From NCBI GenBank assembly GCA_031261485.1, contig JAISJO010000079.1, positions 1 to 41,985 on the forward strand: 41,985 bases of DNA, written 5' to 3'. The position numbers were made by a program, and so were the translations under genes. Origin of the DNA: Propionibacteriaceae bacterium. GTDB lineage: Bacteria; Actinomycetota; Actinomycetes; Propionibacteriales; Propionibacteriaceae. Below, piece after piece: positions 15,742-22,505 of the stretch. Numbering within the stretch: position 1 is the stretch's first letter; each line of letters begins with the position of its first letter. The notes below the pieces were generated by a model that did not search any database, was not told the origin of the DNA, and saw nothing but the letters and a program-made list of their open reading frames with translations.

Positions 15742-17346
15742 ATGGCCGCTTGCGCGGCATGGAGGTTTACTCTGTCCGAGTCAACATTCGCCGAACTCGG
15801 CGTGAATGATGCTATTGCCACTGCACTGGCCACCCAAGGGATAACATCCCCCTTCCCCATCCAATCCCTCGCCATCCCCCTCGCTCTCAAAGGCACCGAC
15901 CTCATCGGGCAAGCCCGCACTGGCACCGGCAAGACCCTCGCCTTTGGCATCCCGATTCTTCAGCGCATCACCCTTCCCGGAACTCTGGGTAAGCCACAGG
16001 CGCTCATCATGTGCCCCACGCGCGAACTGGCCCTCCAGGTCTCTGGAGACTTGGCCGTCGCGGGAAGCAACCTTGGCGCACGGGTCCTCACTGTGTACGG
16101 CGGGGTGGGGTACGACCCACAGCTCGATGCCCTGAAGAAAGGCGTCGATATCGTCGTCGGCACTCCTGGGCGTCTGCTCGACCTCAAGAATCGCCGCGAC
16201 CTCGACTTGAGCCATGTGTCCGTTCTCGTCCTTGACGAGGCCGACGAGATGCTCGATTTGGGCTTCCTCCCCGACGTGGAGAAGCTGGTGCGTGCGACTC
16301 CCCCGGCTCGCCAAACCATGCTCTTCTCGGCCACGATGCCTACCGCGATTATGGCACTGGCAAGGGCAAACCTCATCCAGCCAGTCAACATTCGCGCAGA
16401 AGCCGCGCAGGAACAAACGCTCGTTCCCGAAACGACGCAGTTCGTCTACCAGGTACATGACCTCGACAAGCCCGCCATCCTGGGCAAGTTGCTCCAGAAT
16501 CCCGACGCTTCCAAAGTCATGGTCTTCTGCACAACCAAACGCCAAGTCGAGCGCCTCTCCGAGGACCTGAAGGACCGGGGATTCAAGGCCACGTCCATCC
16601 ACGGCGACTTGAGCCAGGCCGTGCGCGAGAAGAATCTGGAGAAGTTCCGTTCCGGCAAGGCGCAAGCCATCATTTGCACCGATGTGGCGGCCCGTGGCAT
16701 CGACATCGACCTCGTCACCCACGTCGTCAACTATGACTGCCCCGACTCTGAACTCACATACGTCCACCGCATCGGTCGCACAGGCCGCGCAGGTAACACT
16801 GGCATTGCCATTACCTTTGTGGATTGGAGGGATGTCACACGCTGGAAGGTCATCAACAAGGCGCTGGACCTGCCCTTCCCAGACCCGCCTGAGTCGTACT
16901 CCACGACCCCCGAACTCCTGGCTGACTTGGGGATTTCCCCCGACTCCTCTGGCCGTCTCCTCGCTGAGAGTCCGCACGTCAGCCGCGCAGACCGTGCGGA
17001 TGAGGACTCCCGTTCCAAGGGGCATCGGGACCACAAAGAACACAAGGACCATAAGGACCACAAGAAGAAGCCCCAGACTTCCGAGGGTCGCCGCACACGC
17101 CGGAGCAACGGGGTGGTCGTCCGAAGTAAGGATGAGGCCGAGGCCGGTAGCAGCGATGCCTCACAGGGCTCCTCGGGGGTCTCGCCTTCTTCTGCCGACT
17201 CGACTTCCGTGCGTGTCTCAGTTTCTGAGGACTCTTCCGATGGTTCCTCGACTCAGGGCGCTCCCTCTGGTGAGAAGCGCCGTCGTCGCCGTCGCCGTAC
17301 CACTGGCGCCTCAACCTCGGACACTCCCGTCACGGATGCCTCGTAG
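15742..17346 (+). CDS. DEAD-box ATP-dependent RNA helicase
   Basis: A 534-residue helicase. All core motifs are present: Q motif (FPIQ), I (ARTGTGKT), Ia (PTRELALQ), Ib (GTPGR), II (DEAD), III (SAT), V (TDVAARGID) and VI (HRIGRTGR). A disordered basic tail of about 140 residues follows, with HKDHK repeats, Ser-rich parts and a RRRRRRR run; this is usual for RNA-binding tails in RhlE/CsdA-type enzymes. It unwinds RNA in ribosome assembly or decay. Start: the ATG at 15742 has no ribosome-binding site. GGAGG at 15761-15765 sits six bases before an in-frame CTG at 15772, which would give SESTFAELGV, the usual N-terminus of relatives. A CTG start is therefore likely. larE-larB follows after 15 bases. 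Confidence 0.93.
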   Translation: MAACAAWRFTLSESTFAELGVNDAIATALATQGITSPFPIQSLAIPLALKGTDLIGQARTGTGKTLAFGIPILQRITLPGTLGKPQALIMCPTRELALQVSGDLAVAGSNLGARVLTVYGGVGYDPQLDALKKGVDIVVGTPGRLLDLKNRRDLDLSHVSVLVLDEADEMLDLGFLPDVEKLVRATPPARQTMLFSATMPTAIMALARANLIQPVNIRAEAAQEQTLVPETTQFVYQVHDLDKPAILGKLLQNPDASKVMVFCTTKRQVERLSEDLKDRGFKATSIHGDLSQAVREKNLEKFRSGKAQAIICTDVAARGIDIDLVTHVVNYDCPDSELTYVHRIGRTGRAGNTGIAITFVDWRDVTRWKVINKALDLPFPDPPESYSTTPELLADLGISPDSSGRLLAESPHVSRADRADEDSRSKGHRDHKEHKDHKDHKKKPQTSEGRRTRRSNGVVVRSKDEAEAGSSDASQGSSGVSPSSADSTSVRVSVSEDSSDGSSTQGAPSGEKRRRRRRRTTGASTSDTPVTDAS

Positions 17347-17361
17347 AGGTCGTGCCTCGAC

Positions 17362-19128
17362 GTGCGCCCTCAACTGAATGAGTCAACTCCCTTGGCCTCT
17401 CGGACTTTGAGCCAGCAGGCGGCAGCGTGGGAAGCTGACATTGCGCGCGTACTTGGCTATCCGCGCCATCTGGGTGTGGCATTCTCTGGCGGCGTCGATT
17501 CGTCAGTCCTCTTGGCTGTCGCCATTCGAGTATTGGGCGCTGACACGGTCACGCCCATTCTTGCTGTTTCCCCTTCCTTGCCCGCCTCTGAACGCCCTTC
17601 GGCGCATGATGTCGCCGCGTCCTTGGGGATATCGGTTGTGGAATTGCCCACACACGAAGTGGACGACCCCAGGTACCGTGCCAACGGACCTGACCGTTGC
17701 TTCTTTTGTAAAGACGCACTGTTCACAGCCATCTCCGACGAGGTAGCAGAGGCATATGGGCTGGATGCAGTGGCCTATGGGGAGAATGCCGATGATGCGC
17801 GCCGTCTGGACAGGCCAGGCGCCCAAGCAGCGACCAACCACCAGGTACTGCGCCCTCTGGCCGATGCAGGACTCACCAAGGCCCAAGTACGCGCGCTCGC
17901 CCGCGAATTGGGACTGAGTGTTGCCGACAAACCGGCGTCTCCCTGCCTGTCCTCACGAGTCCCGCACTTCGAGGAAGTCACGCCAGAAAAACTGGCACAG
18001 ATAGAAGCCGCTGAAGACGGTGTTCGCGCGCTGGGATTCTCTGATGTTCGGGTTCGTCACCATGGAGACATTGCTCGTGTCGAGTTGCCCCTGCCTGAGT
18101 TGAGTCGCGCGGCAACCCCCAGTGTGCGGGCATCCCTCGTCAGCGCAGTACGACGAGCCGGTTTTCGGTACGTCACTATGGACCTGGCCGGCCTCCAGTC
18201 CGGCGAGTTCACCCTGGAAGCACTGAGTGATTCGTTGCCCACTTCCGCCGATTCCAACTCTCCCATCGCCCCTAGTTCCCCCTCCGCCATCCCCTCCTCC
18301 GCCTCTCCCGCCGACTCTGCTCCTCTCCCGGACTTCTCTGGTTCCTCCGATTCCGGCAACTCGTTGTCTTTGTCATCTCCTCCTGCCGCGCCAGTCCTCC
18401 CGACCGATGATGCCCGTCATCCTGCGCGCAGTCGCAGGATCCATGTGGACCCGTCTGATACTGCCGGTCTGCCAACTTCCCCCCTTGAGTCCATCGCCAC
18501 CCTCGACCTCGACCGTGCCCAACGCCGAGGCTTCCCGGAAGCCGTGTACTGCGAATCCAAGACCCCGGACCAGGTCGAACTCATCGCCGCCGAAGTCGGG
18601 CGTGCTCATGTGCCCACACTCTTCACCCGCGCCAATGCCGCCTGTGTCGCGGCCATCCGTCAGTCCTTGCCAGACGCACAATACGACGACCTCGCCCGAC
18701 TCGCCTGGTGGCCGCCCGACTTCCCCGAGCCCACAGGCGGCCAAGTCGTCGTGGCCTGTGCAGGCACATCTGACCTCCCCGTCGCCCGCGAAGCCTGGCT
18801 GACCGCACAAGCACTAGGCCGCCAGGCCGACCTACTGGTCGACGTAGGCGGGGCAGGCCTCCACCGTATCCTCGCCCACCAAGACCTGCTCTCCAAAGCA
18901 GATGCCATCATCGTCGTCGCCGGCATGGACGGCGCCCTCCCCTCAGTTGTCGCCGGACTCGTCGCCGCCCCCGTCATCGCCGTCCCCACCTCCGTCGGCT
19001 ATGGCGCATCCTTCGAAGGCCTGGCCGCCTTACTATCCATGCTCAACTCCTGCTCCCCCGGTGTAGCGGTCGTCAACATCGACAACGGCTACGGCGCCGG
19101 CCACCTAGCCGCCCAAATCACCGCCTAA
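17362..19128 (+). CDS. LarE-LarB fusion: nickel-pincer nucleotide cofactor biosynthesis
   Basis: A 588-residue fusion of two enzymes of the lactate-racemase cofactor pathway. Residues 1-290 are LarE: PP-loop SGGVDSS at 42-48, RCFFCK (Cys113, Cys116) and PASPCLSSRVP, whose Cys195 matches the sulfur-donating cysteine. Residues 291-377 are a low-complexity Ser/Pro/Asp linker. Residues 378-588 are LarB, the AIR-carboxylase-like enzyme that carboxylates and hydrolyses nicotinic acid adenine dinucleotide (LDLDRAQRRGFPEAVY, VVACAGTSDLPVAREA, VAGMDGALPSVVAGL, VPTSVGYGASF). The GTG start is 15 bases after the helicase stop. LarC, the nickel-inserting step, is not in the window. Linker residues 352-360 are encoded by a palindromic repeat (copy 3). 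A LarA-family gene lies 1.7 kb on. Confidence 0.92.
   Translation: MRPQLNESTPLASRTLSQQAAAWEADIARVLGYPRHLGVAFSGGVDSSVLLAVAIRVLGADTVTPILAVSPSLPASERPSAHDVAASLGISVVELPTHEVDDPRYRANGPDRCFFCKDALFTAISDEVAEAYGLDAVAYGENADDARRLDRPGAQAATNHQVLRPLADAGLTKAQVRALARELGLSVADKPASPCLSSRVPHFEEVTPEKLAQIEAAEDGVRALGFSDVRVRHHGDIARVELPLPELSRAATPSVRASLVSAVRRAGFRYVTMDLAGLQSGEFTLEALSDSLPTSADSNSPIAPSSPSAIPSSASPADSAPLPDFSGSSDSGNSLSLSSPPAAPVLPTDDARHPARSRRIHVDPSDTAGLPTSPLESIATLDLDRAQRRGFPEAVYCESKTPDQVELIAAEVGRAHVPTLFTRANAACVAAIRQSLPDAQYDDLARLAWWPPDFPEPTGGQVVVACAGTSDLPVAREAWLTAQALGRQADLLVDVGGAGLHRILAHQDLLSKADAIIVVAGMDGALPSVVAGLVAAPVIAVPTSVGYGASFEGLAALLSMLNSCSPGVAVVNIDNGYGAGHLAAQITA
18415..18440 (-). repeat. palindromic REP-like element, copy 3, inside the larE-larB linker
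   Basis: On the minus strand it reads GGATCCTGCGACTGCGCGCA followed by GGATGACG's core. It lies in frame in the fusion gene and encodes RHPARSRRI, replacing nothing conserved. The arms ATCCTGCG and CGCAGGAT form a perfect eight-base stem. Confidence 0.75.
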
Positions 19129-19142
19129 ACCGCGCCAGCGCC

Positions 19143-19204
19143 GACTTCTGTACCAAACTCGTGCCCGTTCGAACCGGATTCGGACCGTTCTTGATACAGA
19201 AGTC
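19143..19204. repeat. 62 bp palindrome-ended element, left copy
   Basis: It starts GACTTCTGTACCAAACTCGT and ends TTGATACAGAAGTC. The 14-base ends are inverted repeats with one mismatch. The first 28 bases match the right copy at 20160-20224 except for one base, and the last 22 are identical; the middle differs. It begins 15 bases after the larE-larB stop and ends 33 bases before the nuclease gene. Confidence 0.85.
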
Positions 19205-19237
19205 CCCCACTGACGGCGAGCGGACATCGGACAACAG

Positions 19238-20161
19238 ATGGACAACACTATTTTGGGGGATAACTCCCCACTTCGCGTCATTTGCAGCAACAGTTGGGGT
19301 ATGAGGGATTCCATCACACGTCATAACTACATCAGACGAGGGCATATGCGTGTCATGCATGGCGTGTACGGCGCCACACCCGAAGTATCCGACCCCTTCG
19401 ATAGGCGAACGGCGGTCTTCTGGGGCGGCCTCAGGGCAGCAATGACGCTGTACCCGAACGCGCTCCCCTACGGTGCCACCGCTCTGCAGGCCTGGGGCGT
19501 GGCACTGCCCGAACGTCTTCAGGAATGGGAGACAATTCACCTTTTGACCTCAGAATGGAGCGCGCGACCACGGCGACCAGAGATTGCCGCCCACACAACA
19601 CGGAACATGCCACCTACCATCAAGATACTGAAAGGAGCACGACTCGCACACCCGGTGATCGCACTGACGCAAGTACACAAGGCAACAGACGACGAGTTGG
19701 TTGAAATCGCCGACGGACTCCTTCGTCGCCAGAACCCACTGATGACACTGTCGGAACTGGAGTCTCAGGTGGAGCACATGAAAGGTCTCCACGGAACCGC
19801 CCGAGTGCGAAAGATATTACCCCTTGTTGTAGCAGGAACGGACTCCATCATGGAGACACGCACCCGACTTATTCTCATTCGCGCACATCTGCCCGAACCG
19901 ACAGTCAACCTGCCAGTAAATTGCCCGCACACCAACACCACCTACCATATGGACTTAGGGTACGACGAGCAGAAAGTCGCCGTGGAATATGACGGTGCAG
20001 TCCACGTGGGAGATCGGACCCAAATGGAAATCGACGCACATCGCCGCCGAAACCTTCAAGACCTAGGCTGGATACTCATCACCATCACCAACCGCGACCT
20101 CAAGCACCCCGACGACGTCATCCGCAGCGTAGAAAACGCTCTCAACCGCCACCATAGATGA
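19238..20161 (+). CDS. DUF559-type endonuclease-fold protein with AbiEi-like N-terminal region
   Basis: A 307-residue protein of a type often seen in several copies per actinobacterial genome. The first ~100 residues (RRGHMRVMHGVYG, then AAMTLYPNALPYGATALQAW) resemble the AbiEi-like winged-helix region. The C-terminal ~110 residues form a DUF559/Vsr-like nuclease fold. ETRTRLIL, HMDLGYDEQKVAVEYDG (acidic residues and Glu-x-Asp) and NLQDLGWILITIT follow the PD-(D/E)XK pattern. The cellular role is unknown. Base composition looks less GC-rich than the lar genes. It is enclosed by two near-identical palindromic elements; its TGA overlaps the first bases of the right one. M22 (ATG 19301) is an alternative start. 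Confidence 0.75.
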   Translation: MDNTILGDNSPLRVICSNSWGMRDSITRHNYIRRGHMRVMHGVYGATPEVSDPFDRRTAVFWGGLRAAMTLYPNALPYGATALQAWGVALPERLQEWETIHLLTSEWSARPRRPEIAAHTTRNMPPTIKILKGARLAHPVIALTQVHKATDDELVEIADGLLRRQNPLMTLSELESQVEHMKGLHGTARVRKILPLVVAGTDSIMETRTRLILIRAHLPEPTVNLPVNCPHTNTTYHMDLGYDEQKVAVEYDGAVHVGDRTQMEIDAHRRRNLQDLGWILITITNRDLKHPDDVIRSVENALNRHHR

Positions 20162-20224
20162 CTTCTGTATCAAACTCGTGCCCGTTCAGGCCGCCAGTTT
20201 CCGACCGTTCTTGATACAGAAGTC
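20160..20224. repeat. 65 bp palindrome-ended element, right copy
   Basis: It starts GACTTCTGTATCAAACTCGT and ends TTGATACAGAAGTC, giving a perfect 14-base inverted repeat. It is in the same orientation as the left copy and overlaps the stop codon of the nuclease gene. The RNA would fold into a long hairpin, so it could also act as a terminator, although no U-run follows. Confidence 0.85.
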
Positions 20225-20261
20225 GGCAGCCTCCACACTTCAGACGGTCAGGAGGCAGCCT

Positions 20262-20600
20262 TCAGCCCTGTTTTGAGACCAGCCGTGGGTACAAACCCAA
20301 GTACCTACTGATGCCGAGATCTAGGGCTTCCAGGTCGTCCACACCCATGATTCCTACTAAGTCGTGAATGTAGCGGACATCGATGGCCTTCATCTGGTCA
20401 ATAAGCAGACGAGTGGAATGCCCGAGAATGGTGATTTCCGGGCGAAAGTGAGTAGCAACCGCCGATGTGGAGGTAGGGACCACCGTTGCCACGGTCAGCA
20501 CTGAATCGGAAGGCGACACCACAACACCGAACCTGTGGCCGCCCTGTTCATGTCCCCTGGGCCTACCCAAATCGATTTGATAGATCCCGCCGCGTATCAC
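20262..20600 (-). CDS. MazF/PemK-like mRNA interferase toxin
   Basis: A 112-residue toxin of the MazF/PemK (CcdB-fold) family. It starts with MIRGGIYQIDLGRPRGHEQ, the strand-loop typical of the family, followed by HRFGVVVSPSDSV and the VPTSTS strand. Family members cleave RNA at short sequence motifs. The GTG start overlaps the stop of the antitoxin gene (GTGA, 20597-20600), the usual coupling of toxin to antitoxin. The arrangement and sizes indicate a type II module. Which recognition sequence it cuts cannot be read from sequence. Confidence 0.85.
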   Translation of the reverse strand: MIRGGIYQIDLGRPRGHEQGGHRFGVVVSPSDSVLTVATVVPTSTSAVATHFRPEITILGHSTRLLIDQMKAIDVRYIHDLVGIMGVDDLEALDLGISRYLGLYPRLVSKQG

Positions 20601-20797
20601 CAGGCGTCCGGTTCAGTATTGAGATTCTCATCCGTGAGACGAACTGATTCCTCGTGGAAGCGTTTCAGCCATTCCTCCTGGTCAAGGTGGCGCAGGGCGC
20701 GTCGAATGACATCAGAGCGGGTTTCGCCGTCCTTCTGGGCTTCCTCAATGATGCGCGTGTCCGTTTCCGTGGGCCGAAAAGCAATGGCAGTACTCAT
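20597..20797 (-). CDS. ribbon-helix-helix antitoxin
   Basis: A 66-residue protein. The N-terminal RHH DNA-binding fold (STAIAFRPTETDTRIIEEAQKDGETRSDVIRRALRHL) is followed by a short acidic tail (DENLNTEPDAW) that would wrap the toxin. It is expected to repress its own promoter and neutralise the downstream MazF-like toxin. The ATG at 20797 has no Shine-Dalgarno but has TACCCT six bases upstream, so the antitoxin mRNA may be leaderless. An imperfect palindrome just upstream is the likely operator. Confidence 0.85.
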   Translation of the reverse strand: MSTAIAFRPTETDTRIIEEAQKDGETRSDVIRRALRHLDQEEWLKRFHEESVRLTDENLNTEPDAW

Positions 20798-20803
20798 GAA
20801 TAC

Positions 20804-20809
20804 AGGGTA
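20804..20809 (-). promoter_or_regulatory. putative -10 box of the antitoxin-toxin promoter
   Basis: TACCCT ends six bases before the antitoxin ATG, with a weak -35 (ATTACA) 17 bases upstream. Confidence 0.45.
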
Positions 20810-20834
20810 TCACGGTGTCGTACACCTGTAATAC
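20807..20834. promoter_or_regulatory. putative autoregulatory operator of the toxin-antitoxin module
   Basis: The imperfect palindrome GTATCACGGTGT-CGT-ACACCTGTAATAC covers the spacer between the predicted -35 and -10 boxes. That is where an RHH antitoxin would bind to repress its own operon. Confidence 0.5.
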
Positions 20835-20848
20835 AGAACGAGCAAGCC

Positions 20849-22162
20849 TCAGATTTCTACGGACGCGGGACGGCCGTACAACCTGTCTTTCCATGCCCAG
20901 AGGCCTGCTGAGGGGGTGGAAATGAAGTACACTTCCTCGCCGTCGGGCATGGTGTTCCAGCCGTCCTTCATGGTGTCGGGGTTGTACCTTGTCAGCGCTT
21001 CGTTGACATCCATGTACTGATAGCCGACAGACTCAATTTCTGGTTGGGACAGGCCGCCAGGGGCATAGGTCACAGTGAAGCGTCCCTCAGGAGAACCGTG
21101 GACCAGGTGGGCGGTTCCATGCGGGATGTCCTGCATGTCGGGACTGACCCCATACAACTCCAGGACCTCTTCTTTGGAGATATAGCCGTACTTGCGAATG
21201 AGCGCGTCGACCTCCGGTTGTTCGCCGAAACGGATGACGCCGGGTGCGATGATGAGCAGTTCCCCGCCGTCGGCCATGGCCATGCGTGTGCGGTAAATGG
21301 CCTTGTTGGCCACCCACGTCGCCCGGAACTCGTCGGCCTGCATGACCGCGACGATCTTCTTGACGGGCTGGTCGAAGACCGTGATGTTCTGTTCGCGGGA
21401 GAGCTTGGCCGCGTCGAGGTACGTGTCGAGGTCGTCGCCCACAAAGACACCCGAATGGACCAAGTGGCCATCGTCGTCGTAGTGCATGACGACCTGGATG
21501 TACACGTCAGGAAGCGCGCCCAGGAAACGGTCCTCCGCCCAGTTGAAACACCGTCTGACAGGGGTCAACAGATTGCCCAAGTTGTTTTCGATACCATACA
21601 CCGCACTCGCCATGTGCGCCGCGCCGAGCAGGCGCTTACCCCCCAAACCAATGAAGTAATTCTTGTTGTGGTTGGCGAAGCCGAGGACCTCGTGGGGAAC
21701 GACGTGGCCCACATTGATGATGAGGTCCCACTGGTCCTCAATGAGTGACCGATTGAGGTCGATGGGCATCTCCCAGTCCACCACCCCACCTGTGGCCTTG
21801 CTCACCAGTTCGGCAGGAACCGTTCCGACGTTGACCACGCCGTTCTTCCAATCATGGGCATGGATGCGCTCTTCAGGAATGGACCCGAACATCCACTGGT
21901 TGTCTTCGACAGTATGCGGGACATGCTGGCCCAATGTCGGGATGACATGGACTTCTGCGCCTTCGGCAGTCAGTTGGTTGTAGAGGTACTCCGTCATCCA
22001 GCCGACCCCTGCGTGCGCCCGCGTGATATCGGGCGGCAGGAGCAAAGCTCGGCGTATCGACGCAATGCCCAGTCGTTGCTTCGCCTCGGCAATAGTGCGA
22101 TCCAACAGGGCTTCGATGTCGGCGCGAGAGATGGTGTCGGCCGTTTGAGAGAACCAAGTCAT
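20849..22162 (-). CDS. LarA-family nickel-pincer-dependent racemase/epimerase
   Basis: A 437-residue protein of the lactate racemase (DUF2088) family. The cofactor and catalytic residues of Lactiplantibacillus LarA are in register. HVVPHEVLGF gives His157, Lys167 follows ten residues later (the residue that binds the pincer covalently) and His183 sixteen later, the same spacings as His174, Lys184 and His200. His101/His103 near HAHDW match the catalytic His108. DITRAHAGV at 45-53 is the DDTRP-like substrate segment. LarA homologues also act on other 2-hydroxy acids, so lactate is not certain. The ATG at 22162 with AGGTGG upstream is preferred over an open extension. It lies opposite the LarE-LarB gene across the nuclease/toxin island. 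Confidence 0.9.
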   Translation of the reverse strand: MTWFSQTADTISRADIEALLDRTIAEAKQRLGIASIRRALLLPPDITRAHAGVGWMTEYLYNQLTAEGAEVHVIPTLGQHVPHTVEDNQWMFGSIPEERIHAHDWKNGVVNVGTVPAELVSKATGGVVDWEMPIDLNRSLIEDQWDLIINVGHVVPHEVLGFANHNKNYFIGLGGKRLLGAAHMASAVYGIENNLGNLLTPVRRCFNWAEDRFLGALPDVYIQVVMHYDDDGHLVHSGVFVGDDLDTYLDAAKLSREQNITVFDQPVKKIVAVMQADEFRATWVANKAIYRTRMAMADGGELLIIAPGVIRFGEQPEVDALIRKYGYISKEEVLELYGVSPDMQDIPHGTAHLVHGSPEGRFTVTYAPGGLSQPEIESVGYQYMDVNEALTRYNPDTMKDGWNTMPDGEEVYFISTPSAGLWAWKDRLYGRPASVEI

Positions 22163-22505
22163 AATTCCACCTTGCCACAACGCCCACTCCACCCGACGAC
22201 CTTTGCCCACACTTGGCATCCTCGGCACCATACTTCAGATGCTCCTGAGCAGGAAGTGGATGTTGCGCGCTGCGTCTCCGTTTCGCTGCGCACAGCATGG
22301 CCAGGGGAGAATGACCACAGAAACCCCGAAGGACAGGCCACTGACAAGGGCCGCGCCCGGCTCGGAGGCCCTCCGCGACCCACAGGACCGCCCTCCTGTG
22401 GACGCAAGATGATAGTCATATCACGGTCCGAGGACGCGCGGAGGTGAGCCGAGGCAGGCCGATTGCCCCGAAACCACAGGACGACTCGAGCCAATCCTCC
22501 GTCCA
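22163..22505. other. 343-base intergenic region with palindromes, no gene seen
   Basis: I see no supported gene. It holds REP-like copy 4 (22258-22301), the hairpin CACAGGA-CCGCCC-TCCTGTG (22381-22400) and the short palindrome TGATAGTCATATCA (22410-22423). The last could be an operator for the larA-like gene or a decayed site. Confidence 0.6.
22258..22301 (+). repeat. palindromic REP-like element, copy 4 (diverged)
   Basis: It begins GGATGTTGCG and ends CGTTTCGCTGCGCACAGCAT followed by GGC. The right part matches copy 1 closely (CGTTTC.CTGCGC.CAGCATG). Confidence 0.6.

Noticed and set aside
19143..20224. Insertion sequence
   Set aside because: The enclosed protein has a DUF559/Vsr-like nuclease fold, not a transposase pattern. 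No target-site duplication is visible next to the palindromes.
22163..22505. Small genes in the gap between larA and the lipoate ligase
   Set aside because: Short open frames on both strands have no ribosome-binding site or family-like sequence, and they run through palindromes.
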